A stretch of DNA of 30,214 bases from Gemmatimonadota bacterium. GTDB lineage: Bacteria > Gemmatimonadota > Gemmatimonadetes > Longimicrobiales > Gaopeijiaceae. Under the pieces are notes generated by a model. It searched no databases. It was given only the letters and a program-made list of their open reading frames with translations, and was not told where the DNA came from. This document shows, piece after piece, positions 8,204-16,218 of this stretch. A program made the translations under genes and the position numbers. Each line of letters starts with the position of its first letter. Position 1 is the first letter of the stretch. Where the stretch lies: positions 1 to 30,214 of the forward strand of contig JAUQOX010000005.1 of the NCBI GenBank assembly GCA_030550695.1, in the 5' to 3' direction.

Positions 8204-9132
8204 CTCTCAAAGCGGAGGGGATCCACCCGACCCATTTCCACCGCCTGCCGCACCGCGCACCCCGGCTCCCGCAGATGACTGCAGCCCCGGAAGCGACAGC
8301 GGGTCCTCAAGGGGCGAAATTCCGGGAAGCACTGGTCCAGCTCCTGGACATCCACACCCCACACCCCCACATCCGAGAGCCCGGGGGTATCCGCCACGAA
8401 CGCACCCCAGGGGAGCTCCACCAGGCGAGCTGCCACGGTGGTATGGCGACCTCGGCCTCCCCGGGAACTCAGTTCCCCTACCCTGAGGTTCAAGCCGGGG
8501 CAAAGGGCGTTAAGAAGGGAACTCTTGCCGACCCCCGAGGGCCCCAGCAGAGCCGACACACCCTCTTGAAGGACCTCCCGCAACTGGGGAAGTCCCTCCC
8601 CGGTGACGACGCTCGTCGTGAGGGTGGGGTAGCCAATCCCCCGATACAACCCAGCCAAGGCCTCCACCGCGTCCCGCCCCCCCTCTCCGCCCACCGCCCC
8701 TGGGGCCACCAGGTCCATTTTGTTCACAACCAGAACGGTGGAAAGGCGGTTCGCCTCTCCCACCACCAGGAGACGGTCCACCACGGCCCTTTTGAGGGGG
8801 GGAGGGGCCGCGGAAACTACCGCCACGAGGCGATCCACATTGGCCGCCACCAGGCGGGGATACCGCGCCCCCGCCCCCCGCCGCACCAGCCGGGAGCGGC
8901 GGGGGTAGAGCCCTTCCACCACCCAACTCCCCTCGGGGGTCGGCTCCACCTCCACCTCGTCTCCGATGACCACCCGATCCTCTTTGGAACCTCGCTTCAG
9001 GCGTCCCCTGAGGCGGGCCGTCACCCTGTCCCCCGATTCGAGGACCACCCGGTAGAGCCCTCCTACCGCCTCGTGCACCCGCCCCTTCACTTCACCGGCT
9101 CTCCCGCCCGGCGGTCCCGGATCTCCCAACAA
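8164..9132 (-). CDS. rsgA: Ribosome small-subunit-dependent GTPase RsgA (YjeQ)
   Basis: RsgA releases late-acting assembly factors during 30S ribosomal subunit maturation. The GTPase motifs are in the circularly permuted order that defines the family: G4 NKMD (137-140), then G1 GPSGVGKSS (197-205), then G3 DTPG (248-251). They are preceded by an OB-fold region (about 15-95) and followed by the zinc motif C279-x4-C284-x-H286-x5-C292. The TTG at 9132 is preferred because GGAGGAA lies 9 nt upstream; a second TTG codon follows directly. The gene lies 78 nt downstream of the sigma factor on the same strand and is probably cotranscribed with it. Confidence 0.95.
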   Translation of the reverse strand: MLGDPGPPGGRAGEVKGRVHEAVGGLYRVVLESGDRVTARLRGRLKRGSKEDRVVIGDEVEVEPTPEGSWVVEGLYPRRSRLVRRGAGARYPRLVAANVDRLVAVVSAAPPPLKRAVVDRLLVVGEANRLSTVLVVNKMDLVAPGAVGGEGGRDAVEALAGLYRGIGYPTLTTSVVTGEGLPQLREVLQEGVSALLGPSGVGKSSLLNALCPGLNLRVGELSSRGGRGRHTTVAARLVELPWGAFVADTPGLSDVGVWGVDVQELDQCFPEFRPLRTRCRFRGCSHLREPGCAVRQAVEMGRVDPLRFESYKDLRLEVESAA

Positions 9133-9210
9133 GAAGGCCCGTTCCTCCCCGATCCGGGGCGAAACGGGCGGACCGGCCCCACAACCTACGGCCGGTGGCG
9201 AGGGTCCCCA

Positions 9211-10122
9211 TCAGGCAGCGAACGACTCCAAGGCCGCTCCCATCTCTCCTTCCCGCAACCGGCGTAAGGCCCGGTCCCGGAGCTGGCGGATCCGTTCCCG
9301 GGTTACCCCCAACATGTTGCCGATCTCTTCCAGGGTGTGCTCCCGTTCCCCTTCCAGACCGAAGTACAGGCGCAGCACCTTGGCATCCCTGGGCTCGAGG
9401 GTGCTCAGGGCCTGGGAGATGGTCTCGGAAAGCAACCGACCCTCCACCTCGGCCTCGGGCTCCGCCGCCTCCTCGGCGATGAAACGCTCCACCAACTGGG
9501 AGTCCTCGCTGTCGCCGATGGGGGCATCCAGCCGGATCTCGGCGGCGTTCAGGGTCTGCAGCGACTCCACGAGCTCCGGGGTGAGGGCCGTGGCCACACT
9601 CAGCTCTTCTGCCGTGGGCTCCCGCTTCAGTTCCTGCTTGAGGCGCTCCTTCTCCCGGAAGATCCGGGCCAGATCCGAGGCGCGGTTGAGGGGCACCCGT
9701 ACCGCCCTCCCCTGGTTGGCGAGGGAGGCGAGAATGGCCTGGCGAATCCACCACACCGCATAGGAAATGAATTTGACCCCCTGGTCGGGATCGAATTTCC
9801 GGGCAGCCGTGACCAGCCCCACATTCCCTTCTTGAATCAGATCCGTCAGGGAAACGCCGCGATTCTGATACTTCTTGGCCACGCTGATGACGAAGCGGAG
9901 ATTGGCCCGGGCCAGCTCCTGGATGGCCTCCTCATCTCCCATCCGCGCTCTGGCACCCAGGATCTTCTCCCGCTCCGGGGTGATGAGCTCGTGCCGGCTC
10001 ACGTCCCTCAGGTATTGATCCAGCGCCGACTGTTCCTCGGCGGACACCGAGAACCCGGCAAGGGGGTTCTTCCGCTGTTTCCGCTTGCGCCGAGTCCGGG
10101 AATCGGTTGTCACCGTCGCCAT
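9211..10122 (-). CDS. RpoD/SigA-class sigma-70 factor without region 1.1
   Basis: The 303-residue protein carries region 1.2 (SALDQYLRDVSRHELITP), region 2 with canonical core-binding DLIQEGNVGL, the promoter-melting segment KFISYAVWWIRQ, region 3, and region 4.2 HTLEEIGNMLGVTRERIRQL. A basic N-terminal tail (RTRRKRKQRK) replaces region 1.1. This is a primary or group 2 sigma factor that would recognise TTGACA/TATAAT-like promoters. The ATG at 10122 is preceded by GGAGG and GAGGA elements. A near-consensus promoter lies 169 bp upstream with a structured leader. rsgA follows on the same strand. A second RpoD-class sigma is encoded at 26076, and I cannot tell from this window which of the two is the housekeeping factor. 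Confidence 0.93.
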   Translation of the reverse strand: MATVTTDSRTRRKRKQRKNPLAGFSVSAEEQSALDQYLRDVSRHELITPEREKILGARARMGDEEAIQELARANLRFVISVAKKYQNRGVSLTDLIQEGNVGLVTAARKFDPDQGVKFISYAVWWIRQAILASLANQGRAVRVPLNRASDLARIFREKERLKQELKREPTAEELSVATALTPELVESLQTLNAAEIRLDAPIGDSEDSQLVERFIAEEAAEPEAEVEGRLLSETISQALSTLEPRDAKVLRLYFGLEGEREHTLEEIGNMLGVTRERIRQLRDRALRRLREGEMGAALESFAA

Positions 10123-10136
10123 GCTTCCTCGATCCT

Positions 10137-10154
10137 CCGGGGGCCCTCCCCCGG
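10137..10154 (-). promoter_or_regulatory. Hairpin abutting the ribosome binding site of the sigma factor gene
   Basis: A perfect 7-bp stem (CCGGGGG with CCCCCGG, 4-nt loop) lies in the leader of the sigma gene. On the minus strand the last two G residues of the 3' arm are the first two of the GGAGG Shine-Dalgarno element. Folding could therefore limit ribosome access, although a second GAGGA nearer the ATG remains free. The stem is seen directly; its control role is inference. Confidence 0.4.
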
Positions 10155-10290
10155 CCCAGCCTCCGGCATGATACCAGGTTGTTCCGCGCCCAATGCTCCA
10201 GGAGCCGCCGCTCCCCGGCTCGAAGGCAGCCCAACCTTCGGCGAAAGGTCGAGGAGCCGGAGCGGATGGGCGAAGCTCCCAAAGCCCTTT

Positions 10291-10319
10291 ATTTTAGAGA
10301 GGCAAGAGGCGCCTGTCAA
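10291..10319 (-). promoter_or_regulatory. Near-consensus sigma-70 promoter for the sigma factor gene
   Basis: Read on the minus strand, TTGACA (10319-10314) is followed by a 17-nt spacer and TAAAAT (10296-10291), which is 11 of 12 consensus bases at optimal spacing. The TGA inside the -35 box is also the stop codon of the upstream HD gene. Transcription would start near 10284 and leave a leader of about 160 nt before the ATG at 10122. Confidence 0.8.
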
Positions 10320-11674
10320 GGTCTTTCTTCCCTCTTTTGATTTCGTCTGACCCCGCCGTCCAGCGGAAGTTCCCCCACCCCCTCGGTCCTCACCACCTCC
10401 ATCAAGGCCTCCAGAACCGCAGGACCCCCTTGAACTCCCTGGAAGCAGAATACCCGCAACACCCGCGCCGACCGATACAGCTCCTCGGCCACCCTGGGCA
10501 GGTCCATGACGCCGGGAACACCGGCCGGACCCAACCGCTCCACCCTCCCCGAGCGCCGTTTCAGGAGGAGATGCAGGTCGAACATGGTCCCCTTGGCGGG
10601 ATAGTCCACCACGACCTCCCCTTCTTCGGCCCCCAAAGCCCTGGCCAGGGCGTCCTCGGCCCGCCGCCGCCGCTCACCGCCCACCCCCAACCAGTAAGGA
10701 AGGGCCAAAGCCTGGGCATCGGCCCCCGACAGCTCCAGGACACGCTTGGGGAGCCGCCGATTTCGCAGGGCCGGCAGCCACCGCTCGGCAATCCGTCGCA
10801 CCTCCGGACGGTCGGTGGCCGCCGCTCTCTTGCCGATCTCAACCAAGAGCTCCTCGTCGGTGGGGCCCAGGAGCTCGTCGGGGCAGATCAACCCCCAGCG
10901 TAGGGATTCCTCCACGATCCTCTTGTACAGGGCCGTCGCCGCCCGGACTCCATGGTGCCAGTACACGTTCCGGAACATCTGATACTTCGAGAAGAGGAGG
11001 GATTCCAGCGACGCCACAGCCTTCTCATGGACCCCGATCTCCCATCCCCCCCCCTCCGGGTCCTCCAGCAACACCAACCCCTGGAGGAGGCGGTCCACGT
11101 CCACCTCACCGTACGGGACCCCGCAAAACCGGGCATCTCTTTTCAGGTACTCCATCTTGTCCAGATCTAGGCTCCCCCGCACAAGGCCCGCCAAGGGAAC
11201 CCGATAGGTTCCCCGGATGAGACCGTAGATCTTCTCCGCCGCCCCTGGCCCGAGGGTTTCCAAGGCCTCCTCGAGTTCCGGTGAAGAGAAGAAATGGGCA
11301 CTGGCCGCTTCGTGGTCGCCGGGGATCTGCCCAGGCTCCAGCTCCTCCAGAGCGTGGGAGAAGGCGTAGTGGCCGATGTCGTGGAGGAGGGCGGCGAAGG
11401 GAATCAGATCCTCCCCTTCCCAGACCTCCGGGGGGACACCTCCCCGCTGCCGCAGGAAGCGGAGGGCCGTCGTGGCCAGGTGATACACCCCCAAGGCGTG
11501 GTTGAAGCGGGTGTGGGTAGCTCCCGGGTACACCAGATGGGCAAAGCCCAATTGCCGGATGTAGCGCAGACGCTGAAAGGCGGCCGTGTCCAGGATGCGC
11601 ACCGCCGTGGGATCCAGGGAGATGTTGTTCCAGATGGGATCCCGAACGACCTTGAAGGAGCCGGAGTCTCTCAT
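10316..11674 (-). CDS. HD-domain phosphohydrolase (COG1078, dGTPase/SAMHD1-like)
   Basis: The 452-residue protein has the HD-domain metal site: HTRFNHALGVYHLA (His59), LLHDIGHYAFSHALE (His98-Asp99, His102), an additional His121, and the distal SLDLDKMEYLKRDA segment typical of the dGTPase/SAMHD1-like subgroup. Members hydrolyse deoxynucleoside triphosphates or related nucleotides, often as oligomers. The exact substrate is not readable here. The open frame runs far upstream of 11674, but that part is antisense to the uvrC-like gene and is not family sequence. The ATG at 11674 gives the conserved start before SFKVVRDPIWNNISLD. No good Shine-Dalgarno is seen. The gene is divergent from the uvrC-like gene across 150 bp and lies upstream of the sigma factor. 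Confidence 0.9.
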   Translation of the reverse strand: MRDSGSFKVVRDPIWNNISLDPTAVRILDTAAFQRLRYIRQLGFAHLVYPGATHTRFNHALGVYHLATTALRFLRQRGGVPPEVWEGEDLIPFAALLHDIGHYAFSHALEELEPGQIPGDHEAASAHFFSSPELEEALETLGPGAAEKIYGLIRGTYRVPLAGLVRGSLDLDKMEYLKRDARFCGVPYGEVDVDRLLQGLVLLEDPEGGGWEIGVHEKAVASLESLLFSKYQMFRNVYWHHGVRAATALYKRIVEESLRWGLICPDELLGPTDEELLVEIGKRAAATDRPEVRRIAERWLPALRNRRLPKRVLELSGADAQALALPYWLGVGGERRRRAEDALARALGAEEGEVVVDYPAKGTMFDLHLLLKRRSGRVERLGPAGVPGVMDLPRVAEELYRSARVLRVFCFQGVQGGPAVLEALMEVVRTEGVGELPLDGGVRRNQKREERP

Positions 11675-11824
11675 GAGCCGGAGACTAGGGGTAGGGCGGG
11701 TCCTGGGCAATGGTGTGAAGGGACGCCTGGACGAGGCAGCGGTTCCCCGGTAACCTTTTCCCCGAAGGAAAGGCGAAGACTGTGCTTCGTCGCACCCCCT
11801 CACCCCCGTCGTAGCCTGCCCTGG

Positions 11825-12943
11825 ATGGCCCCTCGACCCGCCTGCGGACTCCTCGCCGCCCCCCGGCTGCGTCACCTCCGCGACACCGTCCGGCGGGAGG
11901 CCGAGGACCGCCCGGGCGTCTACGGAATGTGGGGGCCGTCCGGAGAGCCCCTGTACGTGGGAAAGTCCGTTCGCCTGCGGAGCCGGCTTCTCTCCTACTT
12001 CCGCGCCGAGCCGGGGGAGAAACCGTTCCGGATCCTCCGGGATACCCACCGGGTGGCCTGGGAGTACGTTCCCAACGAGTTCTCCGCCCTTCTCAGGGAA
12101 ATGCGCCTCATCCAGCGGCACCGCCCCCGCTACAACGTGGTGCACGTCCGCCGACGGGGTTTCGTGTTCGCAAAGATCACGTCGGAGGCCGTGCCCAAAC
12201 TCCTTGCCGTATCCCGCGCGGTACCGGACGGAAGTCTCTATTTCGGCCCCTTCCCCCGCCCGCGCTTCGTGGCGGAAGCCCTCCGTGACCTCACCTACGT
12301 GCTAGGTCTGAGGGACTGCCCTGGGCCTTTGAAAACCCCCTTTTCCGACCAGCTGGCTTTCCTCGAAGGCCTGAGGAGGCCGGGGTGCCTCCGCGCCGAG
12401 GTGGGCAGCTGTTCGGCCCCTTGCGTCGGCGGTTGCACGTCCCGGGAGTACCGGGAACGGCTGGATCAGGCCCGGAGGTTCCTGGAGGGGTCCGGGGGTG
12501 GGCTCCTCCTTTCCCTGGAAAGGGCCATGGAAGAAGCGGCGGGGAATCTCCGTTTCGAATACGCTGCGGCCCTTCGCGACCGCTTGTTTCGCCTGCAAGA
12601 CCTCCATAGGGAGGTGGCGGATCTCAGAAGCCGAGGGGAAAGGCTCTCGTTCGTCTACCGCCTCCGTGGGTTCAGGGGGAGTTCTCGCTTGTACCTGATT
12701 CGGGGTGGACTCGTGGAAGCGGAGTTTCCTTGCCCGAAGGGACAGCGAGCCAGGGAGCGGGCGGCTCGGCTTGTGAGAACGATCTTCCAGGCGCCTCCCC
12801 GCCCCCCGGAGCGCATGGGGCCGGACGCGGCGGCCGAAATCTTCCTCGTGGCAGGCTGGTTTCACCGGCGCCCCAGCGAGACCACCCGCACCATGAGTCC
12901 CGACGCGTGGCTCGCAAGGTTCGGCCCCACCGAGATGGGTTGA
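11825..12943 (+). CDS. UvrC/Cho-like GIY-YIG endonuclease lacking the C-terminal nuclease half
   Basis: The 372-residue protein resembles the N-terminal half of UvrC. It has a GIY-YIG nuclease domain (GVY at 31-33, YVGK at 44-47, arginines at 50-54, and Glu92 in ALLREMRLI), then the cysteines 165, 188, 196, 200 and 204 that match the UvrC iron-sulfur cluster region. A UVR motif that contacts UvrB follows (about 229-262, LERAMEEAAGNLRFEYAAAL). The RNase H-like second nuclease domain and the tandem helix-hairpin-helix of full UvrC (about 600 residues) are absent. In E. coli, Cho has a similar plan and makes only the 3' incision. The ATG at 11825 is the only reasonable start; no Shine-Dalgarno is seen. 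Full-length UvrC is expected elsewhere in the genome, which I cannot verify. Confidence 0.85.
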   Translation: MAPRPACGLLAAPRLRHLRDTVRREAEDRPGVYGMWGPSGEPLYVGKSVRLRSRLLSYFRAEPGEKPFRILRDTHRVAWEYVPNEFSALLREMRLIQRHRPRYNVVHVRRRGFVFAKITSEAVPKLLAVSRAVPDGSLYFGPFPRPRFVAEALRDLTYVLGLRDCPGPLKTPFSDQLAFLEGLRRPGCLRAEVGSCSAPCVGGCTSREYRERLDQARRFLEGSGGGLLLSLERAMEEAAGNLRFEYAAALRDRLFRLQDLHREVADLRSRGERLSFVYRLRGFRGSSRLYLIRGGLVEAEFPCPKGQRARERAARLVRTIFQAPPRPPERMGPDAAAEIFLVAGWFHRRPSETTRTMSPDAWLARFGPTEMG

Positions 12944-12972
12944 GGAGGGCCGGGATCCAACAACCCCTTCGC

Positions 12973-12996
12973 GCCGCCCTCCAGGGGGGCTACGGC
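12973..12996. terminator. Weak hairpin between convergent genes
   Basis: GCCCTCC (12976-12982) pairs with GGGGGGC (12984-12990) with one G-T wobble and a very short loop, extended by GCC and GGC outside. It lies between the convergent stops of the uvrC-like and EVE genes. There is no T tract, so terminator function is only suggested by position. Confidence 0.25.
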
Positions 12997-13020
12997 CTCG
13001 TCTCCGCCGGCGACGGGCGC

Positions 13021-13485
13021 CTACCCCTTGCGGCCCATTTCCACCACGAGGCGGAATTCTTCCGGGCTGACGGGCTGGACCGACAGGCGGGGCCGCCGAA
13101 GCAGCGCCATCCCGGCCAGCTGCGGCACCCCTCGGATCTCGTCCAGACCTACGATCCGGGGGAAAGCCTCTACGAAGGCCAGGTCCACTTGAAACCAACG
13201 AGGGTTCTCCGGCCGGCTCCGAGGATCGAAGTAAGGGCTCGCTGCATCGAAAGCCGTGGGATCGGGATATCCTTCCCTCACCACCCTGGCGATCCCCGCC
13301 ACCCCGGGGGGGCGGCCGTTGGAGTGGTAGAAAAGCACCTCGTCTCCCACTTTCATCCGGTCCCGCAGAAGGTTGCGGGCTTCGTAGTTCCTCACCCCCT
13401 CCCAGCCCGTTACGCCATCCCGGGCCAGGTCCCGAATGGAGTAGACGTCCTCTTCGCTCTTCACCAGCCAATAGTTCTTCGCCAC
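13021..13485 (-). CDS. EVE-domain protein (PUA-like fold, THYN1 family)
   Basis: The product (154 residues from the GTG at 13485) begins AKNYWLVKSEEDVYSI and continues with WEGVRNYEARNLLRD, GDEVLFYHSNGRPPGVAGIA and PRWFQVDLAFVEAF, the standard EVE-domain landmarks. EVE domains belong to the PUA-like superfamily and are thought to bind modified bases in DNA or RNA. GTG 13485 is chosen over the ATG at 13503 because AAGGGGG sits a few bases upstream and family members start right before YWLVKSE. It is the last gene in the minus-strand run and lies 125 nt after the penicillin-acylase gene. EVE domains often occur in restriction contexts, but none is seen here. Confidence 0.9.
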   Translation of the reverse strand: MAKNYWLVKSEEDVYSIRDLARDGVTGWEGVRNYEARNLLRDRMKVGDEVLFYHSNGRPPGVAGIARVVREGYPDPTAFDAASPYFDPRSRPENPRWFQVDLAFVEAFPRIVGLDEIRGVPQLAGMALLRRPRLSVQPVSPEEFRLVVEMGRKG

Positions 13486-13610
13486 TGTGCCCCCTTGGCC
13501 CATGGCCTCTTCTGCTTTTTGACGGACGGCCGTCCCGAAGCGGGCCCGGTTCCCCTCCACCCCCCTCCTGACCGGGGACGGCCCGTACCCAGGCCCCTGG
13601 GATCCTCCCG

Positions 13611-16115
13611 TCAACGGGCGGGAAGAAGGACCTGTCGGGAGGCCGTCACCTCCTCCACCCGGGATCGGGAGAAAAAGACGGGGTGGTAACCGTCCCGGGC
13701 CCAGAGGTCGAAGAGATCGCGATAGTGCGGGTGATCCGGATGTCCCCCCTGCCCAGGGTTGTTGATTCCCAAGGTCAGATCCCAATTGCCGGTGTCCACG
13801 ATGATCCGGAAGGAGGCCCCCGTGGTTTGGTTGTCGCCCGAGCCCGTCTGGTTGAGGGTGAAGCTGTTCCCTCCCCGGGGGGCCGGGCCCACCTCCAGCT
13901 GCCGGCGCCAATCCTCGTTCACGGCGCCGCTCAGGGGGTGGCGGAGAAGGATGTGCTTGTAAGCCTCCTGCCCGTACGTCCAGGACTCCACCCGGGCACC
14001 GAACCGGCGGACGAGTTCCCCCACCGCTTCCTCGAGACTTCGTACGAGCAGACTGTCGCGGGCCCGGAGCGGATCGGCCCCCAGGCGCCCCGGGGGCGCC
14101 AAGATCCACTCCATCTGCCTCGCCAGGGAAAGGGGAGCCAAATAGGGACGCAACTCAGGAGGAACCATCAAGGCGTCCAGATTTCGCCGAAGGCGAGTCT
14201 CCCAGGCTACATAGATCCCTGCTTCCACCGACCGCCGATCCAGGACGTAGTCCCAGCGCAGGAGCCTTCGACGAGCCTCCTCCACCAGGGAGTCCGGCGA
14301 GCTCAAGTCCGCCAAGAAAGGCACCAGGGTCCGCGCCGGCAAAGAGAGCTGATCGGTTTGAAGGCGCATCATGTCCGCTACGGTAAAGCGGCGGCCGCTC
14401 CCCAGGACCTCCACGGCTCGAAGCCAGCGAAATGGTTCGGACCATTCGAATCCGACGGCCTCGGGGAAAGGATAGCCGGGGGGGATCAAATAGTTGTTCG
14501 CCGTAGCCAGATACCCCTCGGTGGGGTCTCTCCGGTGAGGCTTGAGCCTTATGGGGAGAAACCCCTCCCATTCGAAACGCCCGTCTCCGGGTACCGGCAC
14601 CAGCCCGCTCCAGTTTCGACGGATCGGAGCGATCCCCACGGCCTGCCAACCGATGGTCCCGTCCCGCCCCGCCCAGACCATGTTCTCGCCCGGGATATGC
14701 CACCAGCTACAGGCTTCGCGGAATTCTTCCCAATTCCGGGCCTGTCCCATCCGAAGGGAGGCCAAGTACGGCGCCCCGCCCACCTCCAGCCACGCCGCCC
14801 GGACCGCATAGGCTTTCCTCGCCCGAAGATCCCGGTACAAGACGGGACCGTGCCGGGTGTAGCGATGTTCCACCACCTCGGGCCGCCGGCCCTTCACGGG
14901 GATGGTATCCACGACCACCTCCATCCGCTGCCACTGCCCCTGGTAACGGTAGAGGTCGGCGTCGGTGGGGTGGAGGTCGTAGACGTACAGGTCTTCCGTA
15001 TCGGTGGCGAACACCGTCAGGCCCCAGGCCCCGTACTCGTTGTGGCCGATGGAAACGCCCGGCAGGGCAGGTTCCCCCCCACCCACCACGTTCCATTCGG
15101 GTCCGACAAGGTGGACCCAGGTACGCAGGGAAGGGACTCCTTGGATTCGATGAGGATCGTTGGCCATGAGGGGGTATCCGCTGGCCGATAGGGCCGCCGA
15201 CACCACCCAATTGTTGCTTCCCCCTTCCCCCTTTCCCTCCCCATCCCTCCCCCACCCCTGGCCTAGAGCCCCCTCTGCGACTTCTCGGGCTCCGTCCTCC
15301 TCCGGCCCGTCCGCCGACCTTCGAAACTCCGGGAGGACATCCTGGGGGAGAAAACGCACGGGGTTCCGGAAGGCCTCGTACAGTCGAAGGATGTCGTGCT
15401 CCAGAAGGTGCCGCCCGTCCAGTGCGGGGTCCAGGTCCATGGGAGGGTCGGGGGGGATCAGATACGCCAGAGCTTTCACCACCCCGGCCCCCGCCAACGC
15501 CACCGCCCGTCCGTAACGCACCTCCGCCGTCAGGTTGGACAAGAGGCCCTGATGGCGCGAGACCACCACATCGGGGCTCCAGAAGCCCGGCTGAATGCCC
15601 AACATCCGGAATTCCACCGACTGGAGGGAAGGGTTCCGCCGGACCATGGCCACATAGGCGTTCACCCCGTCCACGAACGCCCCCACGATCTCCTCTCCCC
15701 GGGGGTGGTAATGCCTCAACTCTTTGCGCAGATCGCCCCGGAAACGAAACAGGCGCCCACCGATGTCCCTGGACAGCTCCCGCTCGCCCAAGACCTCCGC
15801 CCAGGTCCCGGTAGCCTGGCGACGCCAGACCTCCAGCTGGAACAGCCGGTCCTGGGCAGCGCTCCACCCCTGGGCAAAAAAGAGGTCCCGCTCAGTCTGG
15901 GCGTAGATATGTGGAATTCCCCAGCGGTCCCTGAGGATTTCCACCGGCCGCACCAGGCCCTCGAGGCGAAGAGTATCCGCATGGCTGCTGAACGACGGAG
16001 AGGTATACCCCTGCTCCCGGGGTAGACACTTCCACCCCCACACAGGTTGCACCGGCAGCCCCAGGGAACCAAGGGCCAACACCATTCCGAGGCCGGACCC
16101 ACGCCAAGGGTTCAA
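13611..16115 (-). CDS. Penicillin acylase family protein (Ntn hydrolase), exported
   Basis: The enzyme family cleaves amide bonds in acylated substrates such as beta-lactams or acyl-homoserine lactones after autocatalytic cleavage into alpha and beta chains. The catalytic Ser that becomes the beta-chain N-terminus is seen in GGSNNWVVSAALSASG. Other family segments are VEILRDRWGIPHIYAQ, ANDPHR, SIGHNEYGAWGLT, GENMVWAG and the late ASFRIIVDTGNWDL and HPHYRDLFDLW. The TTG at 16115 is chosen because GGAGGT lies 7 nt upstream and a signal peptide (GMVLALGSLGLPVQPVWG) follows. The frame reaches a GTG at 16205, but that version has no signal at its start. The 834-residue length is normal. A Gly/Glu-rich linker precedes the Ser. 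It may be cotranscribed with ppdK upstream. Substrate unknown. Confidence 0.92.
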   Translation of the reverse strand: MNPWRGSGLGMVLALGSLGLPVQPVWGWKCLPREQGYTSPSFSSHADTLRLEGLVRPVEILRDRWGIPHIYAQTERDLFFAQGWSAAQDRLFQLEVWRRQATGTWAEVLGERELSRDIGGRLFRFRGDLRKELRHYHPRGEEIVGAFVDGVNAYVAMVRRNPSLQSVEFRMLGIQPGFWSPDVVVSRHQGLLSNLTAEVRYGRAVALAGAGVVKALAYLIPPDPPMDLDPALDGRHLLEHDILRLYEAFRNPVRFLPQDVLPEFRRSADGPEEDGAREVAEGALGQGWGRDGEGKGEGGSNNWVVSAALSASGYPLMANDPHRIQGVPSLRTWVHLVGPEWNVVGGGEPALPGVSIGHNEYGAWGLTVFATDTEDLYVYDLHPTDADLYRYQGQWQRMEVVVDTIPVKGRRPEVVEHRYTRHGPVLYRDLRARKAYAVRAAWLEVGGAPYLASLRMGQARNWEEFREACSWWHIPGENMVWAGRDGTIGWQAVGIAPIRRNWSGLVPVPGDGRFEWEGFLPIRLKPHRRDPTEGYLATANNYLIPPGYPFPEAVGFEWSEPFRWLRAVEVLGSGRRFTVADMMRLQTDQLSLPARTLVPFLADLSSPDSLVEEARRRLLRWDYVLDRRSVEAGIYVAWETRLRRNLDALMVPPELRPYLAPLSLARQMEWILAPPGRLGADPLRARDSLLVRSLEEAVGELVRRFGARVESWTYGQEAYKHILLRHPLSGAVNEDWRRQLEVGPAPRGGNSFTLNQTGSGDNQTTGASFRIIVDTGNWDLTLGINNPGQGGHPDHPHYRDLFDLWARDGYHPVFFSRSRVEEVTASRQVLLPAR

Positions 16116-16218
16116 GCTCGCCACCTCCCTTCGCGGAAGGGCGGTCGTTCTTCCGGGACGGTCCCTTGCGCTACCGAATATCCGCAGGTGTTCACCGCAA
16201 TCCACCCCGGCGGAGCAA

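Noticed and set aside
11675..12145. N-terminal extension of the HD protein frame
   Set aside because: The extra residues are low in family similarity and antisense to the uvrC-like gene; the conserved family N-terminus follows the ATG at 11674.
13021..13485. EVE-domain gene as part of a defence island
   Set aside because: No restriction, methyltransferase, toxin or phage genes are nearby; the neighbours are metabolic and envelope genes.
13683..15191. Plus-strand open frame of 502 codons antisense to the penicillin acylase gene
   Set aside because: No domain or start signal is seen; the minus strand encodes a full Ntn hydrolase over the same bases.
16116..16205. Longer penicillin acylase start (GTG at 16205)
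   Set aside because: It would bury the signal peptide about 30 residues inside, whereas the TTG at 16115 has an ideal Shine-Dalgarno directly before the signal peptide.
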